Positions 26,429 through 35,667 of a DNA stretch of 64,000 nt are shown one piece after another. Position numbers and translations under genes: made by a program. The DNA is from an uncultured Gammaproteobacteria bacterium (lineage in GTDB: Bacteria; Pseudomonadota; Gammaproteobacteria; UBA6429; Thiohalophilaceae). Location: the NCBI GenBank assembly GCA_913064945.1, contig CAJYAN010000003.1:62001-126000 (forward strand). The letters are read 5' to 3'. Each line of letters opens with the position of its first letter. Positions within the stretch are counted from its first letter, which is position 1. A model generated the notes under the pieces. That model did no database searches, was not told where the DNA came from, and saw only the letters and a list, made by a program, of their open reading frames with translations.

Positions 26429-27394
26429 TTAAGTAGATTCAAAACTAAGCACTGCCTGAATATTATCTTTACCACCAGCCAACATCATGACTCGATCAAA
26501 GCCCAGCGCCACGCCGGCACAGTCCGGTAACGAGTTCAGGGCACCTAATAATTTTTCATCCATGGGTATTTGCCGCTTACCTGCACGCCGACGCTTTTTA
26601 TTATCCTCTGCAAAACGCTGACGTTGCTCGTTCGCGTCCGTTAGCTCATGAAAGCCATTGGCCAGCTCCATACCATTAATGTAAAGCTCGAAGCGTTCGG
26701 CGACGGGATTGGGTTCCTGGCGTACCTTTGCCAGCGCCGCCTGACTGGCGGGATAATCGTAAATAAACACCGGCGTCTCTCTGGGGAGGGCTGGTTCGAT
26801 ACAGTAATTCATGATCAACTGTAACCAGGCATCTTTATCCTCCATGTCGCCCACGGTCTCAATACCCTGTTGCAAGGCATACGCCTGCAGCTCATCCGGC
26901 GCTGCAGTAAACGGGTCAATATTGAGAGTCTGCTGCCAGGCCTGTCGGTAAGTCCACTTTAGTGTGGGCTGCAAACTCAATCGATCTCGCAACAGTTCCC
27001 GCACCAGGGCATCGACTTCATCCATTAACTGCCGATGATCGAAACCGGGGCGATACCACTCCAGCATGGTGAATTCGGGGTGATGCTGTCGGCCATACTC
27101 AGCATAACGAAATACCTTCGCCAGTTGATAAATGGCCCCGCTACCCGCGGCAAGCAGACGTTTCATGGCAAATTCAGGCGAGGTCTGCAGATACAGCGTC
27201 ACATCCTGCTCAAGTCCCGCATGCGTGACCATGCTGTCGATATAAAGATCTGTGGTTCCTGCAATCGAGAGAATAGGGGTTTCAACTTCCAATACCTTGC
27301 GGGCCTGAAAAAAAGCCCGAATCCGTTGCCGGAGGCGGGCCCTTAGCTGCAAGATTTCGATGCTGCTACCAGGTTGCCAGCGATTTGACGACAT
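26429..27394 (-). CDS. epmA: EF-P--(R)-beta-lysine ligase EpmA
   Basis: Class II lysyl-tRNA synthetase paralogue that attaches (R)-beta-lysine to EF-P Lys34. 321 residues, lacking the anticodon-binding domain, with the class II motifs FRYAEYGRQHHPEFTMLEWYRPG and GVALGFDRVMML. The start codon lies 7 nt after the efp stop, so efp-epmA form an operon, with epmB divergent. Confidence 0.96.
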   Translation of the reverse strand: MSSNRWQPGSSIEILQLRARLRQRIRAFFQARKVLEVETPILSIAGTTDLYIDSMVTHAGLEQDVTLYLQTSPEFAMKRLLAAGSGAIYQLAKVFRYAEYGRQHHPEFTMLEWYRPGFDHRQLMDEVDALVRELLRDRLSLQPTLKWTYRQAWQQTLNIDPFTAAPDELQAYALQQGIETVGDMEDKDAWLQLIMNYCIEPALPRETPVFIYDYPASQAALAKVRQEPNPVAERFELYINGMELANGFHELTDANEQRQRFAEDNKKRRRAGKRQIPMDEKLLGALNSLPDCAGVALGFDRVMMLAGGKDNIQAVLSFEST

Positions 27395-27401
27395 CGATTA
27401 G

Positions 27402-27971
27402 CTAGTCTTTGACACGACCCACGTACTCACCCGTGCGAGTATCCACTTTGATCTGTTCACCGATATCGATAAACAGCGGTACACGCACGACGGCGCCGGT
27501 ATCACAGGTCGCCGGTTTACCGCCACCACCGGAAGTATCCCCTCGCACACCGGGGTCAGTTTCAACAATCGTCAGAACGACGTGGTTGGGTGGTGTAATC
27601 GCAATCGGAACACTATCCCAGAGGGTCACCACCACGGTATCCTGTTCTTTGAGCCACTTACGCGCATCACCCAGTGTGGTTTCGTCGGCGGTAAATTGTT
27701 CGAAGCTCTCCGGGTGCATGAAATGCCAGGCCTCGCCATCACTATAGAGATACTGCATGTCAGTATCGACGACATCGGCGGCCTCAACGGTTTCACCGGA
27801 CTTGAAGGTCTTTTCCAGCACCCGGCCGGTCTTGAGGTTACGGATCTTGACCCGGTTAAAGGCCTGACCCTTACCCGGTTTGACAAATTCATTTTCAATT
27901 ATCGAGCAGGGGTAACCATCCATCATAATTTTTAACCCACTGCGGAATTCATTAGTGCTATAACTCGCCAT
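27402..27971 (-). CDS. efp: Elongation factor P
   Basis: Relieves ribosome stalling at polyproline. 189 residues in three beta-barrel domains. The modifiable Lys34 sits in the loop KPGKGQAF. The late sequence [15 protein letters not shown] and [26 protein letters not shown] are standard. The adjacent epmA and epmB genes show that Lys34 is beta-lysylated. Confidence 0.97.
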   Translation of the reverse strand: MASYSTNEFRSGLKIMMDGYPCSIIENEFVKPGKGQAFNRVKIRNLKTGRVLEKTFKSGETVEAADVVDTDMQYLYSDGEAWHFMHPESFEQFTADETTLGDARKWLKEQDTVVVTLWDSVPIAITPPNHVVLTIVETDPGVRGDTSGGGGKPATCDTGAVVRVPLFIDIGEQIKVDTRTGEYVGRVKD

Positions 27972-27994
27972 CGCTAAACCTTTAAAATACAGTC

Positions 27995-29026
27995 ATGAAC
28001 AAGATGCATATCATACCTCGATCTGAGCCTGCTGGGCAGACACCGGCCTGGCAAGCTGAACTGGCGCAGGCCATTCGCGCACCGGCAGCTTTACTAGAGC
28101 GGTTACAACTGCCGCAGAGTCTCCTGGCTGCCGCCGAGGCGGCCAGCAAGGACTTTCCCCTGCGTGTGCCGCAGAGCTATCTAGAACGTATTGAAGCCGG
28201 GAATCCCCACGACCCCCTGCTACGACAGATATTACCGCTGGCAGACGAACTTACTGAATTAAAAGGATTTTGTGCTGATCCGGTAGGCGACCAGCAGGCC
28301 ATGGCCAGCCCCGGCCTCATCCATAAATACCACGGACGGGTATTACTGACGCTGACCGGAGCCTGTGCCGTCCACTGTCGCTATTGTTTTCGCCGCCACT
28401 TTCCTTATAGCGAGGCCAACCCGATGGAAGATAGTTGGCAGGCGGCGATCGATTACCTCCTTCGCCACCCCGAGATCCACGAAGTCATCCTCAGTGGCGG
28501 CGACCCCCTTAGCCTCAGTGATCGCCGTCTCGCCAGACTGGTGACACTTCTGGATACCATCCCGCATTTGCAGCGCCTGCGCTGGCATAGCCGAGTCCCC
28601 GTAGTGCTACCGTCAAGGCTCACTCCAGAGTTACACCAAATTTGGCAATCGAGCCGCCTGCAACAAGTGCTGGTTCTGCACTTTAACCACCCAAATGAAA
28701 TTAATTATGAAGTAAAACAGTCACTTAAATCATTATCCCGCACTGATGTACAACTCCTGAATCAGTCCGTTCTGCTGCGCGGCGTCAATGATAGTGCCGC
28801 CTCCTTACGCAAGCTGAGCGAACAATTATTTGCCATCGGCATTTTACCCTACTACCTGCATCTGTTAGACCGTGTGCAAGGTGCCCATCATTTTGAAGTT
28901 GACCCAAAACGTAGCCAGCAGATATATCGGGATTTGCAAAGGCAGCTGCCCGGTTACCTGGTCCCCAGACTGGTGCGCGACAATGCCGGTGAGAGTTTTA
29001 AACAATTACAGACAATATTGACATAA
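27995..29026 (+). CDS. epmB: EF-P beta-lysylation protein EpmB (lysine 2,3-aminomutase)
   Basis: Radical SAM and PLP enzyme that makes (R)-beta-lysine for EpmA. 343 residues with the radical SAM cysteines in CAVHCRYC (CxxxCxxC) and ILSGGDPLSLSDRRL, and HFNHPNE in the barrel. It lies 23 nt from divergent efp, so the promoters of the two genes must overlap or lie inside coding sequence. Confidence 0.96.
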   Translation: MNKMHIIPRSEPAGQTPAWQAELAQAIRAPAALLERLQLPQSLLAAAEAASKDFPLRVPQSYLERIEAGNPHDPLLRQILPLADELTELKGFCADPVGDQQAMASPGLIHKYHGRVLLTLTGACAVHCRYCFRRHFPYSEANPMEDSWQAAIDYLLRHPEIHEVILSGGDPLSLSDRRLARLVTLLDTIPHLQRLRWHSRVPVVLPSRLTPELHQIWQSSRLQQVLVLHFNHPNEINYEVKQSLKSLSRTDVQLLNQSVLLRGVNDSAASLRKLSEQLFAIGILPYYLHLLDRVQGAHHFEVDPKRSQQIYRDLQRQLPGYLVPRLVRDNAGESFKQLQTILT

Positions 29027-29142
29027 ATTAGATTTTAGTCTTCTGGACGCCTGTCGATATAATAGTTCATAATTCAATAAGTTGTGGCGTATCTTTCGTG
29101 CGTTACTTACAATAATCCCATATTAAACCAAGGGGAAATGAA

Positions 29143-30981
29143 GTGGCCAAGGTCATCGGCCTAATTCTGCCAAGCAGGCGCAAGCCCGCCAAGACAGATA
29201 TCGATATACGCTCAAAGAATATTGAGCAGTGGATCGCTGACCTCCCCAAGGCCAATGTCGGGGAAACGGCACGTCGCGTGTTTGAAATTCTCGTCACCAC
29301 GAATCAGCTGAACTATCCACCCGTTCAACGCTACAAGTTTCTCGAAGAGCTTCGTGATTCGGTTCAGTATGTCACCGAGGCGCTACGAAAACACTTTGTC
29401 GGTGTCTCATTCCCCCTCCCCGAGAAAAGTCAGAAAATTGCCGCTGTCACGCGTGAAATTTATCTGGAGATGTCCACTGGTTATAAAATCGCCCTGGAAG
29501 ACAGTCTATCGAAGACACTGTTCTTCATGGACAAAAAACTGATTACCTTCTTGTGTCACCGTGCCATTACCGCCATGTCGCGCAGTCTGCTCACGTCTTA
29601 TCAGACATATGCCCCCTATCCGGTTAATTTATGGCTGGAGTTGCATAAGCTATATCAGTTTGCCGAAGTGCAAAAGCTGCTGCGTATTTCCGTCAGGGAT
29701 GATCAACATCGCTATGTTGAGAAATCGACAATTTATACCGAGTATACCCGTATCCTGCTGGTCGCCCTGACCTCGCCCTATCGTTTACGCCATGGCGAGG
29801 TCGGCAAAGTCTACGACACACTTGAACGATGGACCATGCATACGGAAATCCTGCCGCTGGATGCAAAACAGCCTAACAAGGGACACTTTGGATTTAATAT
29901 GGCCGCGGATAGACCGCCGCGTTCACTGGTACTGGCAACCGATAATTGTGACCATGCTGCCTGTCGAATTCTGAATACCGAACCACTGGCGCATATTATC
30001 CGTGATGAAATCCTCAATACGGCAGATGTGAGTGGTACCACCTTAACCAGCATCGACATGCAGCGGCCGGATCTTTCACATGACTTATTACGACGTTTAT
30101 TAATCGCCTGGGGGGTTATCTCCAAGCGAAATTTCCCCCGAAACAACCGTTACGAAAGCGTGCAGGTCACAATTGGGCTAAGTGCAACCCACAAAGTGAT
30201 TACCGATGGCCGTAAAAGCAAGCGCAATGATATGCGTAACCATAAAGGTGGCATGGAAGATATCTATGGCACGTCTGCAAAATACAGTTCATCGGTAATA
30301 GAGAGTGTTAATGACACCAAACCCGATGTCTGGGACATGATTTATCCAAATGATACCAGCCGCTATGAGCGCCAGAAACAGGCGGAACAGCAGAAGCTCA
30401 AAAAGGCCCCACCACCAACACCTCCCGCCGAGGCAGACCCCTATACGGTCGAAACATGGTCAATATTGAATGAGAGCGCCAGTGGCTATTGCTTGCAATG
30501 TGAAGATCAGAGCAAGGCCAAGATTCAGGTCGGAGAACTCATTGGTATACGCCGTAGCGGTGACGGCCATACCTGGAAATGGGGGATCGGTGTTATTCGC
30601 TGGATGCGCCTTAACGAAGAACAACGTCTCTTACTCGGGATTGAAATGCTCACCCCGGACGCCGCGGCCATTGGCATCAAACCCGCGGTAAATGATGGTC
30701 TCAATGACTATAAACGCACTCTGATGCTGCCTGAACTAACGGCAATCAATCAACCGCCTACGTTAATTACCGGGCCGGTGCCATATCGTGTGGGTAACAA
30801 GCTAATTATTAATATCCTTGGTAAACGTGTCAACGTTGAGCTGACAAAGTTACTGCAAAATACCGGTCTGTTTGCCCAGTTTCAATTTACGATCAACTCC
30901 GATAAAGACAAAGTCAACATAGGCAATGTCAGCGACTGGTCCATGGACCGCGACTTTAGTAATATCTGGTCATCGATTTGA
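29143..30981 (+). CDS. Large protein with C-terminal PilZ-like domain, 612 aa
   Basis: 612 residues, GTG start after AAGGGG. The N-terminal 390 residues are helical and match no motif I know (FEILVTTNQLNYPPVQRYKFLEEL). A low-complexity linker (about 415-430, KKAPPPTPPAEAD) leads to a C-terminal domain about 100 residues long with NESASG, fitting NxSxxG of PilZ, and a beta-rich segment (VGELIGIRR ... WGIGVIRWMR). The RxxxR motif is not evident, so c-di-GMP binding is uncertain. The FimX-like gene follows in the same direction, which suggests a shared role in type IV pilus control. Confidence 0.6.
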   Translation: MAKVIGLILPSRRKPAKTDIDIRSKNIEQWIADLPKANVGETARRVFEILVTTNQLNYPPVQRYKFLEELRDSVQYVTEALRKHFVGVSFPLPEKSQKIAAVTREIYLEMSTGYKIALEDSLSKTLFFMDKKLITFLCHRAITAMSRSLLTSYQTYAPYPVNLWLELHKLYQFAEVQKLLRISVRDDQHRYVEKSTIYTEYTRILLVALTSPYRLRHGEVGKVYDTLERWTMHTEILPLDAKQPNKGHFGFNMAADRPPRSLVLATDNCDHAACRILNTEPLAHIIRDEILNTADVSGTTLTSIDMQRPDLSHDLLRRLLIAWGVISKRNFPRNNRYESVQVTIGLSATHKVITDGRKSKRNDMRNHKGGMEDIYGTSAKYSSSVIESVNDTKPDVWDMIYPNDTSRYERQKQAEQQKLKKAPPPTPPAEADPYTVETWSILNESASGYCLQCEDQSKAKIQVGELIGIRRSGDGHTWKWGIGVIRWMRLNEEQRLLLGIEMLTPDAAAIGIKPAVNDGLNDYKRTLMLPELTAINQPPTLITGPVPYRVGNKLIINILGKRVNVELTKLLQNTGLFAQFQFTINSDKDKVNIGNVSDWSMDRDFSNIWSSI

Positions 30982-31203
30982 TGCCGTGACATCGTGATAG
31001 CTTCCTGCTCAATTTTCAAACAAAAACTATCCGAAATCGACGTGCCAACGAACGTCTGTGTTACGCCTTCAGCAGTAATTTATATAACGCTAATATAAGT
31101 ATGAAAATTCAAGCCGCTATTCAAGCTGGCCGATAGTCTATGATGAATCCAGACAATAATTTAGCGGGATAAAAACAAACCACCTTACGGATACATTCAC
31201 TGA

Positions 31204-33285
31204 ATGAGCAATGAAAATCTACTACGTCTGCTAATGCTGTTTGATGCCTCGGAAGAGGCTGAAGTCATGATCAACACACTACGAAATGCCGGTCTGATCG
31301 TTCGAGACATCCGCGCCGAAGACGAAGAAGACTTACAGATGGCCATCGAAGACAATCCTATTGATATGGTCATTGCTCAACAGCAACTCTCAGGTTACAG
31401 CGCAAGGCAGGCGGGTGAATTCTTGATACGTGCGGGCAGGGACATACCACTCATCGTCATCACCCCTCCGGGGAAAGAGACTACAGCACTGGATGTCCTG
31501 CAGGCCGGCGGTCGTGACCTTGTCGCCAGCGATCAAACCGAGCGCTTCAAACATGTGATTAAGCGTGAATTGAGGGATTTGCATGATCGGCGCGCCTTGC
31601 GTCGTGCAGAAAAAATGCTGCGTGAAACAGAGAAACGTGCCCGTATCCTTATTGATAATTCACGCGATGCCATTGCCTATGTCCACGATGGTATGCACAT
31701 TTATGCGAATACCGCCTACCTCAAAATGTTTGGCTATGAGGATATGGAGGACCTTGAAGGAGTTCCCATAATGGACATGGTTAGCAGCGAGGAACACCCA
31801 AAACTCAAGGAGTTCTTGCGTAATTATAGCAAGGGTCAGAGTGATGCCAGTAGCCTTGAAGTTCTGGGTCAACATGTTGAAGGAAAAAAATTCAAGATCA
31901 CGCTGGAATTTTCTCCCGCCAGCATGGAGGGCGAGTCGTGCACACAGATTATTATCCGCGATCAGTCGCTGAGCAAAGAGCTGGAGAAAAAACTTAATGT
32001 CCTTAGCCAGCAAGACTTACTCACCGGGCTTTACAATCGCAATTATTTTATAGAACACCTGGACAAATTCATCAGCCGGGCGGTCGATGGCGAAGAACGC
32101 GGTGCCCTGCTCTACATATCGCATGATCAATTTACCAGCATCAAAGCAGATATTGGCATCTCTGCCAGTGATATTATCCTGACAGATATTGCACAGCTGT
32201 TAAAAACAAAACTGAGCGATCTGGGTGTGTTGGCACGGTTTGAAGGTCCGGTGTTTACACTCATGCTGCGTAAAGTCGATGCCAAAGAGGCGGGGAAAAT
32301 TTCAGGCGCCATCTGTAAGCTCGTCAATGACCACATCCCGGACATTAATGGTAAATCCATTAAAACGACCGTCAGCATTGGTATCGCCCTGATCAATGAA
32401 ACCACCAGCAATCGTGAAGACCTGATCATGCGTGCCGAGAAAGGCGCACAACAGGCACAAAAGGACGGTGGCAATCGGCATCATCTGTATAGTCCTGTGG
32501 TCGAGGAAATGGCTGAGCAGGAACAGACCAATGTCTGGACGCAACGTATCAAGTCGGCGCTCAAAAACAACCGGTTCCGTCTCCTCTACCAGCCCATTGT
32601 CAGTCTGCACGGTGAACCCGGCGCTTATTATGAAGTGTTAGTAAGAATGCTCGATGAGCAGGGCGAGGAAATTCCGCCCAGGGAATTTATTACCGCGGCG
32701 GAACAAATGGGCCTAATGAATTTTATCGACCGCTGGGTAATCGCAAACTCACTGCTAACGCTATCCAAGCGACATCAGGATGGCGAGGATACCCATTTCT
32801 TTATTAAACTTTCACAGGGAAGTCTGACCGACCCTGAGTTTCTACACTGGGTTAGTGAGCGGATCAAATCACAGCGTATGAATACCGAGAGCCTGGTCTT
32901 TCAAATGAGCGAACAGACAGCCCTGAATTACCTTAAACCGGCCAAGCGGATTGTCGAAGGTTTAAAAGAGCTGCACTGCCGTACTGCCTTGGAAGGTTTT
33001 GGCCTTGAGCAGAATACCTACCAGTCTCTTAAACACCTCGACGTCGATTTTGTCAAAATCCACATGAACCTGGTGCAGGGTCTGGCACAAAATGTCGAGA
33101 ATCAGGAAAAGATCAAGAGCATTGCCGAAGAGGTCAGCGGCGAAGGACGTCAATCCATCGCCGCCTTTGTGGAAGATGCCAATAGCCTGGCTGTCTTATG
33201 GCAATGTAGTGTCGACTTTATCCAGGGCCACTTTCTACAGCAACCCGAAGTCGATCTCAGTTACGACTTTGAAGAAAGTTTCTAG
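31204..33285 (+). CDS. FimX-like protein: REC-PAS-GGDEF-EAL, degenerate
   Basis: 693 residues: receiver-like domain (about 8-125) without a clear phospho-Asp, PAS (about 145-255), GGDEF (about 265-435) and EAL (about 445-685). The GGDEF loop reads FEGPVF and the EAL motif reads EVLVRM. In FimX of Pseudomonas and Xanthomonas, both domains are similarly degenerate and the EVL-type site binds c-di-GMP without hydrolysing it, promoting type IV pilus assembly. The same binding-only role is inferred here. No pilus genes are in the window. Confidence 0.8.
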   Translation: MSNENLLRLLMLFDASEEAEVMINTLRNAGLIVRDIRAEDEEDLQMAIEDNPIDMVIAQQQLSGYSARQAGEFLIRAGRDIPLIVITPPGKETTALDVLQAGGRDLVASDQTERFKHVIKRELRDLHDRRALRRAEKMLRETEKRARILIDNSRDAIAYVHDGMHIYANTAYLKMFGYEDMEDLEGVPIMDMVSSEEHPKLKEFLRNYSKGQSDASSLEVLGQHVEGKKFKITLEFSPASMEGESCTQIIIRDQSLSKELEKKLNVLSQQDLLTGLYNRNYFIEHLDKFISRAVDGEERGALLYISHDQFTSIKADIGISASDIILTDIAQLLKTKLSDLGVLARFEGPVFTLMLRKVDAKEAGKISGAICKLVNDHIPDINGKSIKTTVSIGIALINETTSNREDLIMRAEKGAQQAQKDGGNRHHLYSPVVEEMAEQEQTNVWTQRIKSALKNNRFRLLYQPIVSLHGEPGAYYEVLVRMLDEQGEEIPPREFITAAEQMGLMNFIDRWVIANSLLTLSKRHQDGEDTHFFIKLSQGSLTDPEFLHWVSERIKSQRMNTESLVFQMSEQTALNYLKPAKRIVEGLKELHCRTALEGFGLEQNTYQSLKHLDVDFVKIHMNLVQGLAQNVENQEKIKSIAEEVSGEGRQSIAAFVEDANSLAVLWQCSVDFIQGHFLQQPEVDLSYDFEESF

Positions 33286-33290
33286 CCCGA

Positions 33291-34526
33291 CTAATCGAGA
33301 ACGTGCGAGACCAGGCCATCCGCCAGCTTGGGCTCAAACCAGGTGGACTTCGGCGGCATGACTTCGCCTGCATCCGCCACCGCCATCAAATCAGCCATGC
33401 TGGTCGGATAGAACGAAAACGCCACGGCCATTTCACCGGAGTTGACCCGTTTTTCCAATTCGGCCAGACCGCGTATGCCACCCACAAAATCAATTCGTTT
33501 ATCCCGACGTGGGTCATCTATTCCCAGCAACGGGCTAATGAGTTGATTCTGTAACAAGCTAACGTCCAGACGGCCCACCGGATCATTGGTCGGGATTAAT
33601 GCCTGTTGTATCGTCAACCGGTACCACTGGCCATCCAGATACATTCCAAACTGACCGGGAGCCGCCGGTTTTACCGCCTGCGCTACGCTCTCCACGGCAA
33701 AGCTCTTGCTGACGGCCTGTAAGAACGATGCTTTATCCTGGCCATTCAGGTCCTTGATGACACGATTATAATCGAGTATCTGCATCTGGTTATCCGGAAA
33801 AATGACGGAGAGAAAATATTGCGAAATATCATCGCTGCCGGCTCCCTGTTCGCGTCGTAGCGCCGCCACGCGTGACGCGGCCGCCGAACGATGATGGCCA
33901 TCGGCAATATATAGACAGTTCATTTTATCAAAACTCCGGGTCAGAGCCTCAATCTCCTGTGGCTCCCTGAGTACCCACAGGGTGTGCTGCACGCCATCAT
34001 CAGCCGTCAGATCGTATTCCGGTGATTGTCTACAGGCCTTCTCGATGACCTTATCGACCGTATCGTCGTGTCGGTAAGTAAGAAACACCGGTCCTGTCTG
34101 GGCATTCAGGGCATCGATCTGTCGGACCCGATCGTCTTCCTTATCCGGCCGGGTAAATTCGTGTTTACGGATCCGGTTTGTATCGTAATCAGCAACCGAG
34201 GCGATGGCGACGATGCCCGTTTGTACATGACCCCGCATATTCAGACGATAGAGGTAGTAACAGTCCTGCGAATCACGCTGCAGGACCTTGTCCTGGATCA
34301 ACGCCTGTAGATTTTCCGCCCCCTTGGCATAAACCTTATCATCATAGGGACTCATATCTTCCGGCAGGTCGATCTCCGGCTTGGAAATATGCAAAAAACT
34401 CCGTGGACGCCCTGCCACACGCTCCCTGGCCTCTGCGGTACTCAGCACATCGTATGGTGGTGCAACAACATCGGCAGCACTTTCGGGACGGGGACGTAAA
34501 CCTGCAAAGGGACGGATCAAAGTCAT
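33291..34526 (-). CDS. DUF1015 family protein
   Basis: About 411 residues starting MTLIRPFAGLRPRPE and containing APPYDVLSTAEAR, CLYIADGHHRSAAASR and a late PKSTWFEPKLADGLV, all typical of DUF1015. The DGHHR segment looks like a possible active site. Function of the family is unknown; the family name is all that can be given. ATG 34526 is preferred over the ATG at 34643, because the family begins here. It is convergent with the FimX-like gene, 5 nt apart. Confidence 0.85.
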   Translation of the reverse strand: MTLIRPFAGLRPRPESAADVVAPPYDVLSTAEARERVAGRPRSFLHISKPEIDLPEDMSPYDDKVYAKGAENLQALIQDKVLQRDSQDCYYLYRLNMRGHVQTGIVAIASVADYDTNRIRKHEFTRPDKEDDRVRQIDALNAQTGPVFLTYRHDDTVDKVIEKACRQSPEYDLTADDGVQHTLWVLREPQEIEALTRSFDKMNCLYIADGHHRSAAASRVAALRREQGAGSDDISQYFLSVIFPDNQMQILDYNRVIKDLNGQDKASFLQAVSKSFAVESVAQAVKPAAPGQFGMYLDGQWYRLTIQQALIPTNDPVGRLDVSLLQNQLISPLLGIDDPRRDKRIDFVGGIRGLAELEKRVNSGEMAVAFSFYPTSMADLMAVADAGEVMPPKSTWFEPKLADGLVSHVLD

Positions 34527-34596
34527 AACAATACCACTCAATTCAATTCGATAAGAAATAACGCCAGCCAATTGTAACGAATCCGCCGCCTTTCTC

Positions 34597-35469
34597 CTAC
34601 TCCCAGGTAGGACCATCTGCCATACTGTCCGTACACAGGGCATTAATCCGATGGCGAATCGGTGGATGTGAGGTGAAATAGTCGCGTAATACTGGCAGCC
34701 ACTCGAGGATCAAGACCTTGTCCCGACGCATTGTCTTTAAACGATACAGCAGCCACAGGTATTGCTCATGTCCGACCAGTTTGCTGGCCAGGGCATCAGC
34801 CCGGTATTCGCTACGCCGACGATAAACTAACATCACTAGCCAAAGTGGAAATAGCATGCCGCCATAAACCAGGATCATGGCAATCGATTTTGCTGTCTCC
34901 CTATTGCGATCTTTCGCCAGCAGGACCAGGAAATTGCCGAGCGTATACTGCGATAAGTACTGGCAAATCATGCTCATCCCAAAGAAAGCTTCGTTGACGA
35001 CCACGTCACGATAATATATATGCGCAATCTCATGAGCGATAACGGCCTCAATCTCATCCGGACTCAGTTGTCGGAATAAACTCTCACTCAAATAAAGATG
35101 CTGCTGCTGCCAAATACCGCCGACAATAAAGGCATTCAGATCATCACTCTCATAAACATGCAGGACGGGTGGTGCAATCTTCAGGAGGCTGGCCTGCCGA
35201 TGCAGGACATGGACAACATCGGCAAGACCGGTATTAGCATCACGTATATCAACCCTCTGCGGACCGAAGTGCCAGCGGACCCAACGCCGCGAGGCCAGAA
35301 CAACCGTCAGACTTGAGGCGAGTACCAGGATCACCAGGGCACTTAGCAGCTGGGGATGTCCACCAAGCCCCACCCCCGTCAACAGCCTGAACAGGCCTTC
35401 AAGCCAGGCCAGTGACAGAAATAGCAACAGACTATACTTCAACAAACTCAATAAGACTGTGTGGCGCAT
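34597..35469 (-). CDS. M48 family membrane metalloprotease
   Basis: 290 residues. Two N-terminal membrane spans (about 10-32 and 42-60), the zinc motif HEIAH at 146-150 with EYRADALA supplying the third ligand, and further hydrophobic spans around 155-215. The plan is that of HtpX/Ste24-type proteases that degrade or process membrane proteins. The C-terminus has SHPPIRHRINAL, a common M48 ending. It lies 70 nt upstream of the DUF1015 gene on the same strand. Confidence 0.87.
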   Translation of the reverse strand: MRHTVLLSLLKYSLLLFLSLAWLEGLFRLLTGVGLGGHPQLLSALVILVLASSLTVVLASRRWVRWHFGPQRVDIRDANTGLADVVHVLHRQASLLKIAPPVLHVYESDDLNAFIVGGIWQQQHLYLSESLFRQLSPDEIEAVIAHEIAHIYYRDVVVNEAFFGMSMICQYLSQYTLGNFLVLLAKDRNRETAKSIAMILVYGGMLFPLWLVMLVYRRRSEYRADALASKLVGHEQYLWLLYRLKTMRRDKVLILEWLPVLRDYFTSHPPIRHRINALCTDSMADGPTWE

Positions 35470-35667
35470 GGAGCTTCATCCTTCCGGAGATTCCGGCAAA
35501 CGGCAGGTAATGTGAACCAGCTAACAGTTTCTGTCACCGTTTAATAATATCAATAACTTAGCGGTATTTTTACCACATCCCCGCAGCAGGTCAAGCAACA
35601 GATGTGCTAGACTTGTGACCTTGTACAGCGCACTTGGCGTCTCACTTTTTATTCAACGGAAGAAGCA

